Source: Gemmatimonadota bacterium (lineage in GTDB: Bacteria; Gemmatimonadota; Gemmatimonadetes; Longimicrobiales; Gaopeijiaceae). From it: a stretch of 64,000 bases of DNA. Below the pieces are notes generated by a model that did not search any database, had not been told where the DNA came from, and was given only the letters and a program-made list of their open reading frames with translations. Where the stretch lies: positions 675,557-739,556 of the forward strand of contig JAUIEJ010000001.1 in the NCBI GenBank assembly GCA_030428885.1, read 5' to 3'. Positions 8,145 to 17,882 of this stretch are shown piece after piece (position 1 is the stretch's first letter; each line of letters starts with the position of its first letter). The position numbers and the translations under genes are program-made.

Positions 8145-10742
8145 TCAGTCGACGAGCCCCCGGCGGCGGGCCTCGGCCACGGCCTCGGTGCGGCGGGAGA
8201 CCTCGAGCTTGCGATAGATGTTGTGGGTGTGGCGCTTCACCGTGCCCACCGAGACGAACAGGCGCCGGGCGATATCGGCGTTGCTCAGGCCCGCCGCCAG
8301 GAACGTCAGCACCTCCCCCTCCCGGTCCGAGAGCAGGCCGTCGGATCCGCCGTCGTCGGCGTCGATGGCGGCGAGAATCCGAGCCACGAGGGCCGTGGGC
8401 ACGTCGCCCGCGCCCCTGGCCTGGGTGCGGGCCAGGAGATCGCCCAGGGCGGATCCGGCCATGACGAACGGCCCGATGTGGTCGTGGGGGGCCGCCGCCA
8501 CCAGAGCCGAGGTCAGGACTTCGCCGGCCCTCCCGTCGCGCAGCCGATCGAGTTGGATCGCCTCCAGGACGCGGGCATCCAGGGCCCAGCCGTGGGCTCC
8601 GGCCGCGTCGAGGTCGTCGCCCACGCGGCGGGCCCGGCCGGCGGCGTCCCGGTGCTCCCCCTCGGCGGCCCGGCGGCGAGCGTCGGTGAGGGCCACGATG
8701 GAGGGCAGGGGGCCTCCGTCCACCGGCGGGTCGGCGTGGGGCGCGCCCTGCCAGCGCAGGTCGGCGAGGAGCGGCTGGGCGAGGGTCATGACCCGCTCCT
8801 GGCGCTGATAGGGTCGCAGGGCCCGGGCGGCCTCGGCGGCCGCGGCCCCGTCGCCGCGCACCAGGGCGAGGCGAAGGCGTTCGGCCAGGGCGAGGCCGAG
8901 TCCGGTCTCGTACGTCAGGGCTTCGAACGTGGCGAGGGCGGCCTCGATCCGGACGGCGGCCTCGTCGAGATCACCCTGGCGGATCCGCACCTCGCTGCGG
9001 CGAAGATCCAGGAGGGTTCGGATCAGCGGCTCGTCGCGGGGCACCTCGGCGGCGCGGTCCAGAGCGTCGTCCAGGAGCTGGGCGGCGTCGGCCAAGCGGC
9101 CGGCGGCCACGGCGGCGAGGGCGGCGGTATGCACGCCGATAACGCCGGCGAGGCGGTTGCCTCCCCGGAGGCCGCTGGCCCACGCGGCCCGACCGAGCCG
9201 ATCGGCCTCGGGCAACCGTTCCCGGCTGAGTTCGGCCAGGGCCGCCGCCTGCTCCACCACGGCCCGCATGAAGGGAATCTCGGCGAAGGTCTTCCGGGCG
9301 GTGGCCGCGCCCCGGGCCACGGCGTCGACGTCCTGGCGGGCCATGGCCTGGAAGGTCTCCAGGAGGGCGAGGTGGCCCTCCCGGGTGCCCAGGTCTCCGG
9401 GCTTGTCGTCGTCCAGGGGCAGGGCCCGGGCCCGGTCGATCCACTCCCGGGCCCCGGCGCGATTCGACGACAGGTGCTCGACATAGGCCCTCGCCATGCA
9501 GAGGTCGACGGACCCTTCGACCCGTCCGGCGGCGAGTTCGTCGAGAAGGCGGGTGAGGGTCGCCAGACGCCCCTGCCCGATGAGATGGGGAAAGCAGCGT
9601 TCGAGGATCCCCGCCGCCGCCTCGGGGTCCGCGGCCCGGAGGGCGTAGCGCACCCCTTCCTCGACGTGGCCTCGCTCCTCGCACCAGGCCGCCGCCCGCC
9701 GGAGGAGTCGGGGGACGTCGAAGGCTTCGTCGGCGCGGAATCGGAGCAGGTCGGCGAACAGGTGGTGGTAGCGGTACCACGTGCGCCGCCGATCCAGGGG
9801 GATCACGAAGAGGCCCTGCCGCTCCAGGGACTCGAGGTCGGGCCGGTCCACGTCGGGGAGCCCGTCCACGACGGCGTCGCAGAGGGGCCCGCTCAGCCGG
9901 TCCAGAACCGAGGTCGCGAGGAGGAAGCGGTGGACCCCCGAGGGGAGACGGTCGAGGACCTCGTCGACCAGATAGTCCACCACGAAGCGATCGTCGCCCG
10001 AGAAGCCCCGCACGAACCGGCGCCGCTCTCCATCGTCGAGCCCGTCCATGGAAAGGGCGGCCAGTTGGAGCGAGGCGGCCCACCCCTCGGTCCGTCGGGT
10101 CAGCAGGGTCAGGGCCTCGTCGGGGAGGGCGATGCCGAGCCTCTCGAAGTAGGCCCGGGCTTCGTCCAGGGTGAACCGGAGGTCGTCCTGTCGGATCTCT
10201 GTGAGGTCGCGCCGGGCTCGCCAGCGGGCCAGGGGAAGGGCCGGGTCGGTCCGGCTCGTGGCCACGACCCGGAGGCCGGCCGGTCGCTGCTCCAGGAGGC
10301 GGGCCAGGTCGTGGAGCACCCGGGGAGAGCCGATGGCGTGCAGGTCGTCGAGAACCAGAACGACGGGTGCGCCCGAGGGCGTGGCGAAGCCGTTGACCAG
10401 GGCGTTCGCCACCGACGGGAAGTCCGGGCGGGGGGCCTCGAGGCGAAGGCGCGCGTCGGCCGTGGCCTCGGGCCGGAGCGGCGAGAGAGCGGCCACCACG
10501 TACCCCCAGAAGCGGTCGGGCTCGTCGTCGTCGGGCTCGAGAGACACCCATGCCGCCGGGCCCTCGCGCCCCTCGAGCCACCGGGCCACGAGGGTGGACT
10601 TTCCGAACCCCGCCGGGGCGGCCACCAACAGAAGACGACCGTCCACCCCCGACTCCAGGGCGTCGGTCAGGCGGGGCCGGGGCACCACCGTGGGGCCGCC
10701 GTCGGGCCGGTGGAGCTTCGTGGTGAGGAGGTCGGAGCGCAC
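8145..10742 (-). CDS. MalT-type LuxR-family ATP-dependent transcriptional regulator
   Basis: This 865-aa STAND-type activator has four parts: the typical N-terminus (LLTTKLHRP), a P-loop at residues ~42-50 (APAGFGKST) with a Walker B (VVLVLDDLHAI), a long helical TPR-like sensor region, and a C-terminal LuxR HTH in the last ~65 residues (LSDREGEVLTFLAAGLSNADIA ... VGTVKRHTHNIY). The family binds ATP and an inducer, then oligomerises at promoters. I chose the GTG at 10742 because MalT homologues start just before this TTKL motif. The frame is open further upstream, to ~10946, but overlaps the divergent cupin. The inducer cannot be predicted. Confidence 0.9.
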   Translation of the reverse strand: MRSDLLTTKLHRPDGGPTVVPRPRLTDALESGVDGRLLLVAAPAGFGKSTLVARWLEGREGPAAWVSLEPDDDEPDRFWGYVVAALSPLRPEATADARLRLEAPRPDFPSVANALVNGFATPSGAPVVLVLDDLHAIGSPRVLHDLARLLEQRPAGLRVVATSRTDPALPLARWRARRDLTEIRQDDLRFTLDEARAYFERLGIALPDEALTLLTRRTEGWAASLQLAALSMDGLDDGERRRFVRGFSGDDRFVVDYLVDEVLDRLPSGVHRFLLATSVLDRLSGPLCDAVVDGLPDVDRPDLESLERQGLFVIPLDRRRTWYRYHHLFADLLRFRADEAFDVPRLLRRAAAWCEERGHVEEGVRYALRAADPEAAAGILERCFPHLIGQGRLATLTRLLDELAAGRVEGSVDLCMARAYVEHLSSNRAGAREWIDRARALPLDDDKPGDLGTREGHLALLETFQAMARQDVDAVARGAATARKTFAEIPFMRAVVEQAAALAELSRERLPEADRLGRAAWASGLRGGNRLAGVIGVHTAALAAVAAGRLADAAQLLDDALDRAAEVPRDEPLIRTLLDLRRSEVRIRQGDLDEAAVRIEAALATFEALTYETGLGLALAERLRLALVRGDGAAAAEAARALRPYQRQERVMTLAQPLLADLRWQGAPHADPPVDGGPLPSIVALTDARRRAAEGEHRDAAGRARRVGDDLDAAGAHGWALDARVLEAIQLDRLRDGRAGEVLTSALVAAAPHDHIGPFVMAGSALGDLLARTQARGAGDVPTALVARILAAIDADDGGSDGLLSDREGEVLTFLAAGLSNADIARRLFVSVGTVKRHTHNIYRKLEVSRRTEAVAEARRRGLVD

Positions 10743-10887
10743 GGGCGGACCGGATGAAGGCGACGCGTGTCTTCCCCGACCCCGGGGCGTGGCGGTTGGT
10801 TCCTCGACGAAACTCCTTGCCCCGAACGGGCGCCACGGGCGATTCTGGGGAAACACCCGTTTCCCCCCCCTCACGATTCCCCCCGCC

Positions 10888-11250
10888 ATGGCCGTCCGAC
10901 ACGCTGCCGACATTCCCCGAGATCCCGTCTCCGCGGGATCGGGCACCGAGCGTCAGGTCCTCATCGGTCCCGACATGGGTCCCAACTTCGCCCTCCGGCG
11001 CTTCATCATGCAGCCCGGCGGCGGGATGCCGCGGCACACCAATCAGGTGGAGCACGAGCAGTACGTGCTCCGGGGGCGGGCCACGGTGGGCATCGGCGAC
11101 GACACCTTCACGGTGTCGGCCGACGACGTGGTCTACATTCCCGCGGGAGTCCCCCACTGGTACCGGGCCGAGGGCGACCAGCCCTTCGAGTTCCTGTGCG
11201 TGGTGCCCAATGCCGAGGACCGGATCGAGATCCTCGACCCGGGGAAGTGA
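10888..11250 (+). CDS. Cupin-domain protein
   Basis: This 120-aa single-domain cupin has motif 1 with its metal ligands visible (PGGGMPRHTNQVEHEQYVLRG) and motif 2 (VYIPAGVPHWYRA). The family includes metal-dependent enzymes and sensors, and nothing here fixes the role. The start ATG at 10888 lies after a C-rich tract, and a Shine-Dalgarno is not obvious. It is divergent from the MalT-type regulator with ~145 bp between them, so regulation by that protein is possible but unproven. Confidence 0.88.
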   Translation: MAVRHAADIPRDPVSAGSGTERQVLIGPDMGPNFALRRFIMQPGGGMPRHTNQVEHEQYVLRGRATVGIGDDTFTVSADDVVYIPAGVPHWYRAEGDQPFEFLCVVPNAEDRIEILDPGK

Positions 11251-11254
11251 CGTC

Positions 11255-11734
11255 GTGATCCTGCCATGGAGGCGCGGGGCGTGGCTCCTCGCCCTGGTGG
11301 CGCTGGCCCTCGGTGCTCCGGGGGCGAGCGGCCAACTGGTCTTCGGTGCCCACGTGGCCCGGGCGCCGGATCTCTTCGGGGGTGCCGACGGCTTCGGCCT
11401 CCGGGCCGGACTCGAACTGGGGCCCGTGGGGGTCACGGCGGTGGGCGACTGGTACGGGGTGGACTGCCCCCCCGATGTGGGGGACTGCCACTACCGGAGC
11501 GGCACCCTCCTGGGCACGGTGGAGGTGCCGGCTCCCTTGATCCGCCCGTACCTCCTGGCGGGGCTGGGGATTCGCGACCTGGCTCCGGGCCCGGGCGCGT
11601 CGGTCCGCACGACCGTGGCGGGATTCGGGCTCCGGGTGGGTCTGGGGCCCGCCGGGGTGTTCACCGAGGTCGCCGGAGAACTCCCGCGTCAGGGCCCCGC
11701 CCAGTTGGTGCTCCGGGTGGGCGCCCGCTTCTGA
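11255..11734 (+). CDS. Small exported beta-strand-rich protein (putative outer-membrane barrel)
   Basis: This 159-aa protein starts at GTG 11255, four bases after the cupin stop. It has a hydrophobic signal peptide (AWLLALVALALGAPGASG, then QLVFG). Alternating hydrophobic/glycine strands follow (GFGLRAGLELGPVGVTAVGDWYG, LIRPYLLAGLGIRDLA, VLRVGARF) and end in a C-terminal aromatic Phe, as in outer-membrane barrels. Two Cys (DCPPDVGDC) may form a disulfide. No family was recognised. It is likely co-transcribed with the cupin. Confidence 0.7.
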   Translation: MILPWRRGAWLLALVALALGAPGASGQLVFGAHVARAPDLFGGADGFGLRAGLELGPVGVTAVGDWYGVDCPPDVGDCHYRSGTLLGTVEVPAPLIRPYLLAGLGIRDLAPGPGASVRTTVAGFGLRVGLGPAGVFTEVAGELPRQGPAQLVLRVGARF

Positions 11735-11747
11735 GGCCCGGGCCCGG

Positions 11748-13247
11748 TCAGTCCCGGTCCGCGAGACCGGTCCTGCGCAGGGCCGCGGCGTAGACGTCGT
11801 CGTACTCGCGCACCCGCACGGGCCACGAGAAGTCGTGCCCCATGGCCGTGCGCACCATCTCGTTCCACCGCGTCGGCTGGGCGTACCGATCCACCGCGCG
11901 CTCCAGGGCTCCGTCCAGGGCTTCGGGCGTGTAGGCGTCGAACCGGAAGCCGTTGATCTCGTCGTCCACGGTGTCGGCCAGGCCTCCCACGCTCCGCACC
12001 ACCGGCAGGGTCCCATAGCGTTGGGACCGCATCTGGGTGAGGCCGCACGGCTCGTACTGGGAGGGCATGAGCAAGGCGTCGCATCCGGCGATCATGCGGT
12101 GCTCCCGCCGCTCCGTGAAGTCGAACCGGGTGGCGATGCGAGTCCGGTGACGGGCGGCGAACCGGGCCAGGGCGTCCTGGTAGCGCGGGTCACCTTCTCC
12201 CACGAAGAGGAACTGGGCCGGGAGGCGTCCCATGGCCTGGGACCGCAGCACGATGTCGAACCCCTTCTGCTGGACGATGCGGGCCACCATCCCGAAGAGG
12301 GGCACGTCGGGGTCCACCGGAAGGTGCAGGGCCTCCTGGAGCCAGGCCTTGCACTTCGCCTTGCCCGCCAGGTCATCGGCGTCGAAGGGGGAGGCGATCT
12401 GGGGATCGGTGGTGGGATCCCACACGTCCTGGTCGATGCCGTTGAGCACCCCCACGAGACGGGGGCCCAGGTCGTTGAAGGCGTCGTGGAGCCCGAAGCC
12501 GCCGTCGGGCGTGCAGAGCTCCCGGGCATGGCTCGGGCTCACGGTGGTGACCATGTCCGAAAAGGCCAGACCGCCCTTGAGGACGTTGACCTTGTCGTAC
12601 CACTCCATCCATCGCCAGTCCCAGAGGGACGGGGGCAGCCCCAGCTCCCGAAGCACTTCGTGGCCGAAGTGCCCCTGGTAGCCGGCGTTGTGCACGGTGA
12701 GGACGGTGGCGGCGGCCCGGGCCGTGGGGGTGCCTCCCAGCACCGTGCGGAGATAGACCAGCGACAGGGCGGTGTGCCAGTCGTGGGCGTGGAGCACGAA
12801 GGGGCCGGTGGCCAGCCGGGGCAGCACCGCCTCGGCGACGAAGCGGGAGAAGAAGCCGAACCGGCGGTGGTTGTCCTCGTAGTCCCAGCCGTTTTCGCCG
12901 TAGAGGCCGCCCCGCTCGAAGTAGTCGTCCTGCTCCACGAAGAACACCCGCACGGCGCCGTCGGCCACGGGCAGTTCGTAGAGGGCTCCGGTCTCGGCCC
13001 GGGAGCCCATGCGGATCGTCTCCCGGACCCCCGTGTGGACGATCTCGGGAAACCCGGCCCGCACGGACCGGAAGAAGGGCATGATCACCGCCGTGGGGCG
13101 CCCCGACACCGCCTGGTAGGTGGCGATGCCTCGCACCGCTTCGGCCAGTCCGCCGGTGCGGGCGAAGGGCCAGTACTCGGCGCAGAGATGGACCACCGGG
13201 GCGCGGCGGGGAGTCTGGCCGGGATCGGCGAGGGGGGCCAGGGGCAT
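11748..13247 (-). CDS. glgA: Glycogen synthase (ADP-glucose type, GT5)
   Basis: This 499-aa protein has GT5 length. It carries the N-terminal nucleotide-sugar site (ARTGGLAEAV, residues ~29-38; usually KTGGL, so the Lys is Arg here), HAHDWHTAL, TVHNAGYQG, TTVSPSHA and LNGIDQDVWDP. The C-terminal donor domain shows GMVARIVQQKGFDIV and SQYEPCGLTQM. It transfers glucose from ADP-glucose to glycogen. The start ATG at 13247 is chosen because further upstream sequence is Pro/Gly-rich without homology. It is divergent from glgB (126 bp) and convergent with the small exported gene. No glgC is present in the window. Confidence 0.93.
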   Translation of the reverse strand: MPLAPLADPGQTPRRAPVVHLCAEYWPFARTGGLAEAVRGIATYQAVSGRPTAVIMPFFRSVRAGFPEIVHTGVRETIRMGSRAETGALYELPVADGAVRVFFVEQDDYFERGGLYGENGWDYEDNHRRFGFFSRFVAEAVLPRLATGPFVLHAHDWHTALSLVYLRTVLGGTPTARAAATVLTVHNAGYQGHFGHEVLRELGLPPSLWDWRWMEWYDKVNVLKGGLAFSDMVTTVSPSHARELCTPDGGFGLHDAFNDLGPRLVGVLNGIDQDVWDPTTDPQIASPFDADDLAGKAKCKAWLQEALHLPVDPDVPLFGMVARIVQQKGFDIVLRSQAMGRLPAQFLFVGEGDPRYQDALARFAARHRTRIATRFDFTERREHRMIAGCDALLMPSQYEPCGLTQMRSQRYGTLPVVRSVGGLADTVDDEINGFRFDAYTPEALDGALERAVDRYAQPTRWNEMVRTAMGHDFSWPVRVREYDDVYAAALRRTGLADRD

Positions 13248-13373
13248 GGGGGCCTGGGCTGGGGGACGAGGGCCGACGGGACCCCCGGAGGGTAGACGCG
13301 CGGGCCGCCCGGGTGCAACCTCCTGCGGAGGCTCGGGCACAGGGCCTCCGATTCACCTCCTCCCGGAGTCGCC

Positions 13374-15587
13374 GTGGCCTCCGATCTGCACCGGGCACTC
13401 GCCGAAGCCCGCCATCCCACCCCCTTCGACGACCTGGGACTCCACCCCGACGGGGACGGGGGCTGGTGGGTCCGGGCCTGGCTGCCGTGGGCCGCCGATC
13501 CCCGGGTCCGGCCCCAGGACGGCGAGGAGGTGGCCATGGCCCCGTTGGCCGAGGGCCTCTTCGAAGCGCGGATTCCCGGGGCCCAGGGCCCCTTCGCCTA
13601 TCGCCTCGCCGCCGAGGATCCCACGGGCCGCACGGTGGAGTGGGAAGACCCCTACCGGTTCCCCCCCACGCTCGACGAGGCCCGGGTGGAGGCGATCCTC
13701 CGGGGCGACGAGGTGCGGCTCCAGGAGGTGTTGGGAGCCCACCCCTGCACCGTGGAGGGCGTGGCCGGGACCCGGTTCGCCGTGTGGGCGCCCCACGCCC
13801 GGGCGGTGAGCGTGGTGGGCTCCCACAACGGGTGGGATCCCCGCCTCCATCCCATGCGCCCCCGGGGCGCCACGGGCGTCTGGGAACTGTTTCTCCCGTC
13901 CGTGGCGCCCGGGACCCTCTACAAGTACCACATCGCCACCCGCCCGCGGGGCGCCCACGTGAAGGCCGACCCCGTGGGGTTCCGCATGGAACTGCGCCCC
14001 GCCACGGCGTCGGTGGTGGTGGCGCCCAGCGCGTTCACGTGGAGTGACGAGGAGTGGATCGCCGGTCGGGGGCCGGCCCGGGAGGGCCTCACCCCCATGT
14101 CGGTCTACGAGGTGCATCCGGGCTCGTGGCGCCGCACGGGCAGCCAGGGATGGCTCGGCTACCGGGAGCTGGCCGAGACCCTGCTGCCCTACGTGAAGGA
14201 GCTGGGCTTCACCCACGTGGAACTGCTTCCGGTCATGGAGCATCCCCTGGACGAGAGCTGGGGCTACCAGACCGTGGGGTACTTCGCCCCCACCTCCCGG
14301 TACGGAAACCCCGACGACCTCCGGGCCTTCGTGGACCGGGCCCACGCCCTGGGGTTGGGCGTGATCCTGGACTGGGTGCCGGCCCACTTCCCCACCGACG
14401 CCCACGGGCTGGGGCGCTTCGACGGCACGTCCCTCTACGAACATCCCGATCCCCGCCGGGGCTACCACCCGGACTGGGGCACCTACGTCTTCGACGTGGG
14501 GCGCCCCGAGGTGAAGTCGTTCCTCATCTCGTCGGCGCTGCACTGGCTGGAGAGCTACCACGCCGACGGGCTGCGGGTCGATGCCGTGGCCAGCATGCTG
14601 TACCTCGACTACTCCCGGGAGGAGGGCCAGTGGCTGCCCAATCCCGAGGGAGGTCGGGAGAACCACGACGCCGTGTCGTTCTTCCGGGCGCTGAACGACG
14701 CCGTGCACGAGGCCGTTCCCGGCGCTGTCATGATCGCCGAGGAATCCACGGCCTGGCCGCGTGTGTCCCACGGAACGGATCGGGAGGGTCTGGGCTTCGA
14801 CCAGAAGTGGAACATGGGGTGGATGAACGACACCCTGGAGTACTTCTCGGCCGACCCGCTCTTCCGGAAGAACCTGCACGACAAGCTCACCTTCGGCCTC
14901 ATGTACGCCTTCACCGAGCGCTTCGTGCTGCCCCTCTCCCACGACGAGGTGGTCCACGGCAAGAAGTCGCTCCTGGGCCGCATGCCCGGGACCTACGAGG
15001 AGCGCTTCGCCCACCTCCGCCTGCTCCTGGGCTGGCAGTGGATGCAGCCCGGCAAGAAGCTGCTCTTCATGGGCGGGGAATTCGGCCAGTGGACCGAGTG
15101 GAACGTGGGGGCGGGGTTGGATTGGCCCCTGCTGGACTACCCGGCCCATCGCGGGGTCCAGCACTGGGTCCGGGCCCTGAACCGCCTCTACCGCGACGAG
15201 CCCTCGCTCCATCACCTCGACTTCCGGGAGGAAGGCTTCGAGTGGCTCACCGTGGACGACCGGGACCATTCGGTGGCGAGTTGGCTCCGGTGGGACCGGG
15301 AGTGGAAGGACTTCGTTCTGGTGGTGGCCAACTTCACCCCCGTGGATCGTCCGGCGTGGCCGGTGCCCGCCCCCTTCGAGGGCACCTACCAGTGCGTGCT
15401 GGACTCCGACGCCGAAGCCTTCGGGGGGCTGGGCCGGACGCCGGTGGACCGGGCGGCCACCCGGCCGGAGCCGCTTCTCGGCCGGGAGCACCGGCTGGAG
15501 ATGGACCTCCCGGGCCTCACCCTCCGGGTGTACCGGCGGGTGGGCGGAGCCGCGGCCCGGCCCCGACGCCCGACCCGGCGTCGGTGA
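13374..15587 (+). CDS. glgB: 1,4-alpha-glucan branching enzyme (GH13)
   Basis: This 737-aa protein has the full bacterial architecture: N1 and N2 (CBM48) domains, a GH13 barrel and a C-terminal beta-domain. Catalytic residues are visible as the nucleophile Asp ~403 in DGLRVDAVASM, the acid/base Glu ~456 in MIAEESTAWP, and the downstream LSHDEVVHGKKS Asp. It makes alpha-1,6 branches in glycogen. The start is a GTG at 13374 preceded by a weak GGAG. It faces glgP, and their 3' ends share a hairpin that contains the glgB stop codon in its loop. Confidence 0.95.
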   Translation: MASDLHRALAEARHPTPFDDLGLHPDGDGGWWVRAWLPWAADPRVRPQDGEEVAMAPLAEGLFEARIPGAQGPFAYRLAAEDPTGRTVEWEDPYRFPPTLDEARVEAILRGDEVRLQEVLGAHPCTVEGVAGTRFAVWAPHARAVSVVGSHNGWDPRLHPMRPRGATGVWELFLPSVAPGTLYKYHIATRPRGAHVKADPVGFRMELRPATASVVVAPSAFTWSDEEWIAGRGPAREGLTPMSVYEVHPGSWRRTGSQGWLGYRELAETLLPYVKELGFTHVELLPVMEHPLDESWGYQTVGYFAPTSRYGNPDDLRAFVDRAHALGLGVILDWVPAHFPTDAHGLGRFDGTSLYEHPDPRRGYHPDWGTYVFDVGRPEVKSFLISSALHWLESYHADGLRVDAVASMLYLDYSREEGQWLPNPEGGRENHDAVSFFRALNDAVHEAVPGAVMIAEESTAWPRVSHGTDREGLGFDQKWNMGWMNDTLEYFSADPLFRKNLHDKLTFGLMYAFTERFVLPLSHDEVVHGKKSLLGRMPGTYEERFAHLRLLLGWQWMQPGKKLLFMGGEFGQWTEWNVGAGLDWPLLDYPAHRGVQHWVRALNRLYRDEPSLHHLDFREEGFEWLTVDDRDHSVASWLRWDREWKDFVLVVANFTPVDRPAWPVPAPFEGTYQCVLDSDAEAFGGLGRTPVDRAATRPEPLLGREHRLEMDLPGLTLRVYRRVGGAAARPRRPTRRR

Positions 15588-15599
15588 CGCCGGGTCGGG
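15569..15599. terminator. Hairpin between convergent glgB and glgP
   Basis: A perfect 12-bp inverted repeat pairs CCCGACCCGGCG (15569-15580) with CGCCGGGTCGGG (15588-15599) around a 7-nt loop. The TGA stop of glgB (15585-15587) lies in the loop. There is no U-tract, so a bidirectional, intrinsic-like or RNA-end-stabilising role is inferred from position between convergent genes. Confidence 0.55.
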
Positions 15600-15605
15600 T
15601 CGAGA

Positions 15606-17765
15606 TCACCCGGTGGGCGGGTCGTCGCCGGCCGAGTCGCCTCGGAGCGCCGGCACGTAGTAGTCCCGCGCGTAGTCCTGAACCATGCGCCGGGTGGTGA
15701 AGAACCGCCCCGCCTCCCGCATGGACTCCTTCATGGTCCGGATCCACTCCAGGGGCAGGTCCTCGGGGTCGCGGCGGTAGTACCGGGGCACCACCTCCCG
15801 CTCCAGGAGGGAGAACACCTGCTCGTGGTCGGCGGCGTCCACCTCGTCGTCGGTGCCCCGGGCCAGGGGGAGGGCCCACCCGTTGGAGCCGGTGTACCCC
15901 TCGGCCCACCAGCCGTCGAAGGTGGAGAGCTGGGGCACGCCGTTGAGGGCGGCCTTCATCCCGCTGGTGCCCGACGCCTCCATGGGCGCCCGGGGGAGGT
16001 TGAGCCAGAGGTCGACCCCCTGGACCAGTCGATGGGCCACGTGGAGATCGTAGTCCTCGATGAACGCCACCCGACCCTGGAACTTGGGGTCTCGCGTGGC
16101 CTGGAAGATCTCCTGGAGAATGCGCTTGGCGTCGTCGTCGGCCGGATGGGCCTTCCCGGCGAACACCAACTGGACCGGATGCTGCTCGTTGGTGAGCAGC
16201 CGCTCGAGGCGGGCCGTGTCCCGGAAGAGGAGCCCGGCGCGCTTGTAGGTGGCGAAGCGGCGGGCGAATCCGATGGTGAGGGGCACCGGGCTGAGAAGGG
16301 TGCCCGACCCCACGAGGTGGGTGGCGTTCCACTGGTGGGTCTTCCACCGCAGCCGCGCCTGCTCCCGCACGAAGTTGAGAAGGGCGTACTTGAGCTTCAT
16401 GTGCACGCCCCAGAGGGCGTCGTCGTCGAGCTCCAGCATGCGGTCCCAGAAGGCGTCGTCGTCGACCTGCGACTCCCAGTCCTCACCCAGTTCCCGGTCC
16501 AGGAGCCCCATGACCCGGTTGGCCATCCAGCTCTCCAGGTGCACACCGTTGGTGATGTGACCGATGGGCACGGTCTCGGCTTCCCGGCCGGGCCAGAGGG
16601 AGGTCCACAGCTTCCGGGTGACCTCGCCGTGGATGCGGGCTACGCCGTTCACGTGGCGGCAGAGGCGAATGGCCAGGGCCGTCATGTGGAAGCGGCCGTG
16701 GTCGAGCTGGGGGTGATGCCCCAGGGCGTGGAACGACTCCCGGTCCATCCCGAAGTCGGCCCAGCGGTCGTCCACCACGGTATCGATCTGATCGCCGGAG
16801 AAGACGTCGTGGCCGGCGGGCACCGGCGTGTGGGTGGTGAACACGCTGTGGGAGCGGATCTCCCGGATGGCGTCCTCCTGGGTCCACCCGTCCCGGATCA
16901 GTTCGGCAGCCCGCTCCAGAAGCATGAAGGCCGCGTGGCCCTCGTTGGCGTGGTAGGCCGCCACCTCGACGTTCAGGGCCCGGAGCACCCGCACGCCGCC
17001 CACGCCCAGGATCCACTCCTGGCGCAGCCGGTACTCCTGGCCGCCTCCGTAGAGCTTCCGGGTCAGCTCCCGGTCGTCGTCCTCGTTGCCCGGAAGGTCC
17101 GTGTCCAGGAGGATCAGGTCGACGCGTCCGGCCCGGAGCCGCCACGCCCCCACCTCGATGGTCCGCCCCCAGCCGTGGATGGTGGCGATGGCCGCCTCTC
17201 CCTGGTCGTTGGTGAGCCGGGTGAGGGGCATGATGGAGGGGTCGAAGGGCTCGTCGGAGTCCTCCTGCCATCCCTCGAGGCTGATCTTCTGATCGAAGTA
17301 GCCCTTGGAGTACAGCAGTCCCACACCCACCAGGGGCACGCCCAGATCCGAGGCCGCCTTGCAGTGGTCGCCCGCGAGTACGCCCAGGCCGCCGGAGTAG
17401 ATGGGAATGGAGTTGTGCAGCCCGAACTCGGCGCAGAAGTAGGCGATCCTCCCGGTGCCCACGTCGGGGAACGTGGTGCGGTACCAGGTGTCTTGTGCCT
17501 GCCGGGCGTCGGTGAGTTCGCCCATGGCCCGGTCGTAGAGGGCCAGGAACTCGGGGTCCGTCGAGCACTCCACGAGCCGCGAGGGCTCCACCAGGCGGAG
17601 CATCTCCACCGGGTTGTGACGCGTGAGGGACCACAGGGCCGGGTCCACGGCCTTGAGCATGGCCCGGGCGCTCCGGCTCCAGCGCCAGGAGAGGTTGAGG
17701 GCGACGTCGGCGAGACCGACCAGACGTTCGGGGAGAAAGGGGATCTTGCCTTCGGCGAAGGTCAT
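15606..17765 (-). CDS. glgP: Alpha-glucan (glycogen) phosphorylase, DUF3417-bearing type
   Basis: This 719-aa protein is of the shorter bacterial/archaeal phosphorylase subfamily. It has an N-terminal DUF3417-like segment (ALNLSWRWSRSARAML), the core with AYFCAEFGLHNSIPIYSGGLG, and the pyridoxal-phosphate region EASGTSGMKAALNG with the PLP lysine. It releases glucose-1-phosphate from alpha-1,4-glucans. Together with glgA and glgB it makes a local glycogen synthesis/degradation set. Its promoter must lie in the 117-bp divergent gap to the HhH gene. Confidence 0.94.
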   Translation of the reverse strand: MTFAEGKIPFLPERLVGLADVALNLSWRWSRSARAMLKAVDPALWSLTRHNPVEMLRLVEPSRLVECSTDPEFLALYDRAMGELTDARQAQDTWYRTTFPDVGTGRIAYFCAEFGLHNSIPIYSGGLGVLAGDHCKAASDLGVPLVGVGLLYSKGYFDQKISLEGWQEDSDEPFDPSIMPLTRLTNDQGEAAIATIHGWGRTIEVGAWRLRAGRVDLILLDTDLPGNEDDDRELTRKLYGGGQEYRLRQEWILGVGGVRVLRALNVEVAAYHANEGHAAFMLLERAAELIRDGWTQEDAIREIRSHSVFTTHTPVPAGHDVFSGDQIDTVVDDRWADFGMDRESFHALGHHPQLDHGRFHMTALAIRLCRHVNGVARIHGEVTRKLWTSLWPGREAETVPIGHITNGVHLESWMANRVMGLLDRELGEDWESQVDDDAFWDRMLELDDDALWGVHMKLKYALLNFVREQARLRWKTHQWNATHLVGSGTLLSPVPLTIGFARRFATYKRAGLLFRDTARLERLLTNEQHPVQLVFAGKAHPADDDAKRILQEIFQATRDPKFQGRVAFIEDYDLHVAHRLVQGVDLWLNLPRAPMEASGTSGMKAALNGVPQLSTFDGWWAEGYTGSNGWALPLARGTDDEVDAADHEQVFSLLEREVVPRYYRRDPEDLPLEWIRTMKESMREAGRFFTTRRMVQDYARDYYVPALRGDSAGDDPPTG

Positions 17766-17882
17766 GGATTCGTTACTGGGAGGGGTGGGAACGACGATGA
17801 GACGGCGTTAACTATTCACACCATGAGCCCGAGCCGAAAAGAGCCCGGGTCGGACCGTTACCGCAGACCGCGGGGAGTGACC

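Noticed and set aside
13353..15491. Long minus-strand open frame over glgB
   Set aside because: Low-complexity translation without motifs; glgB has complete catalytic residues on the plus strand.
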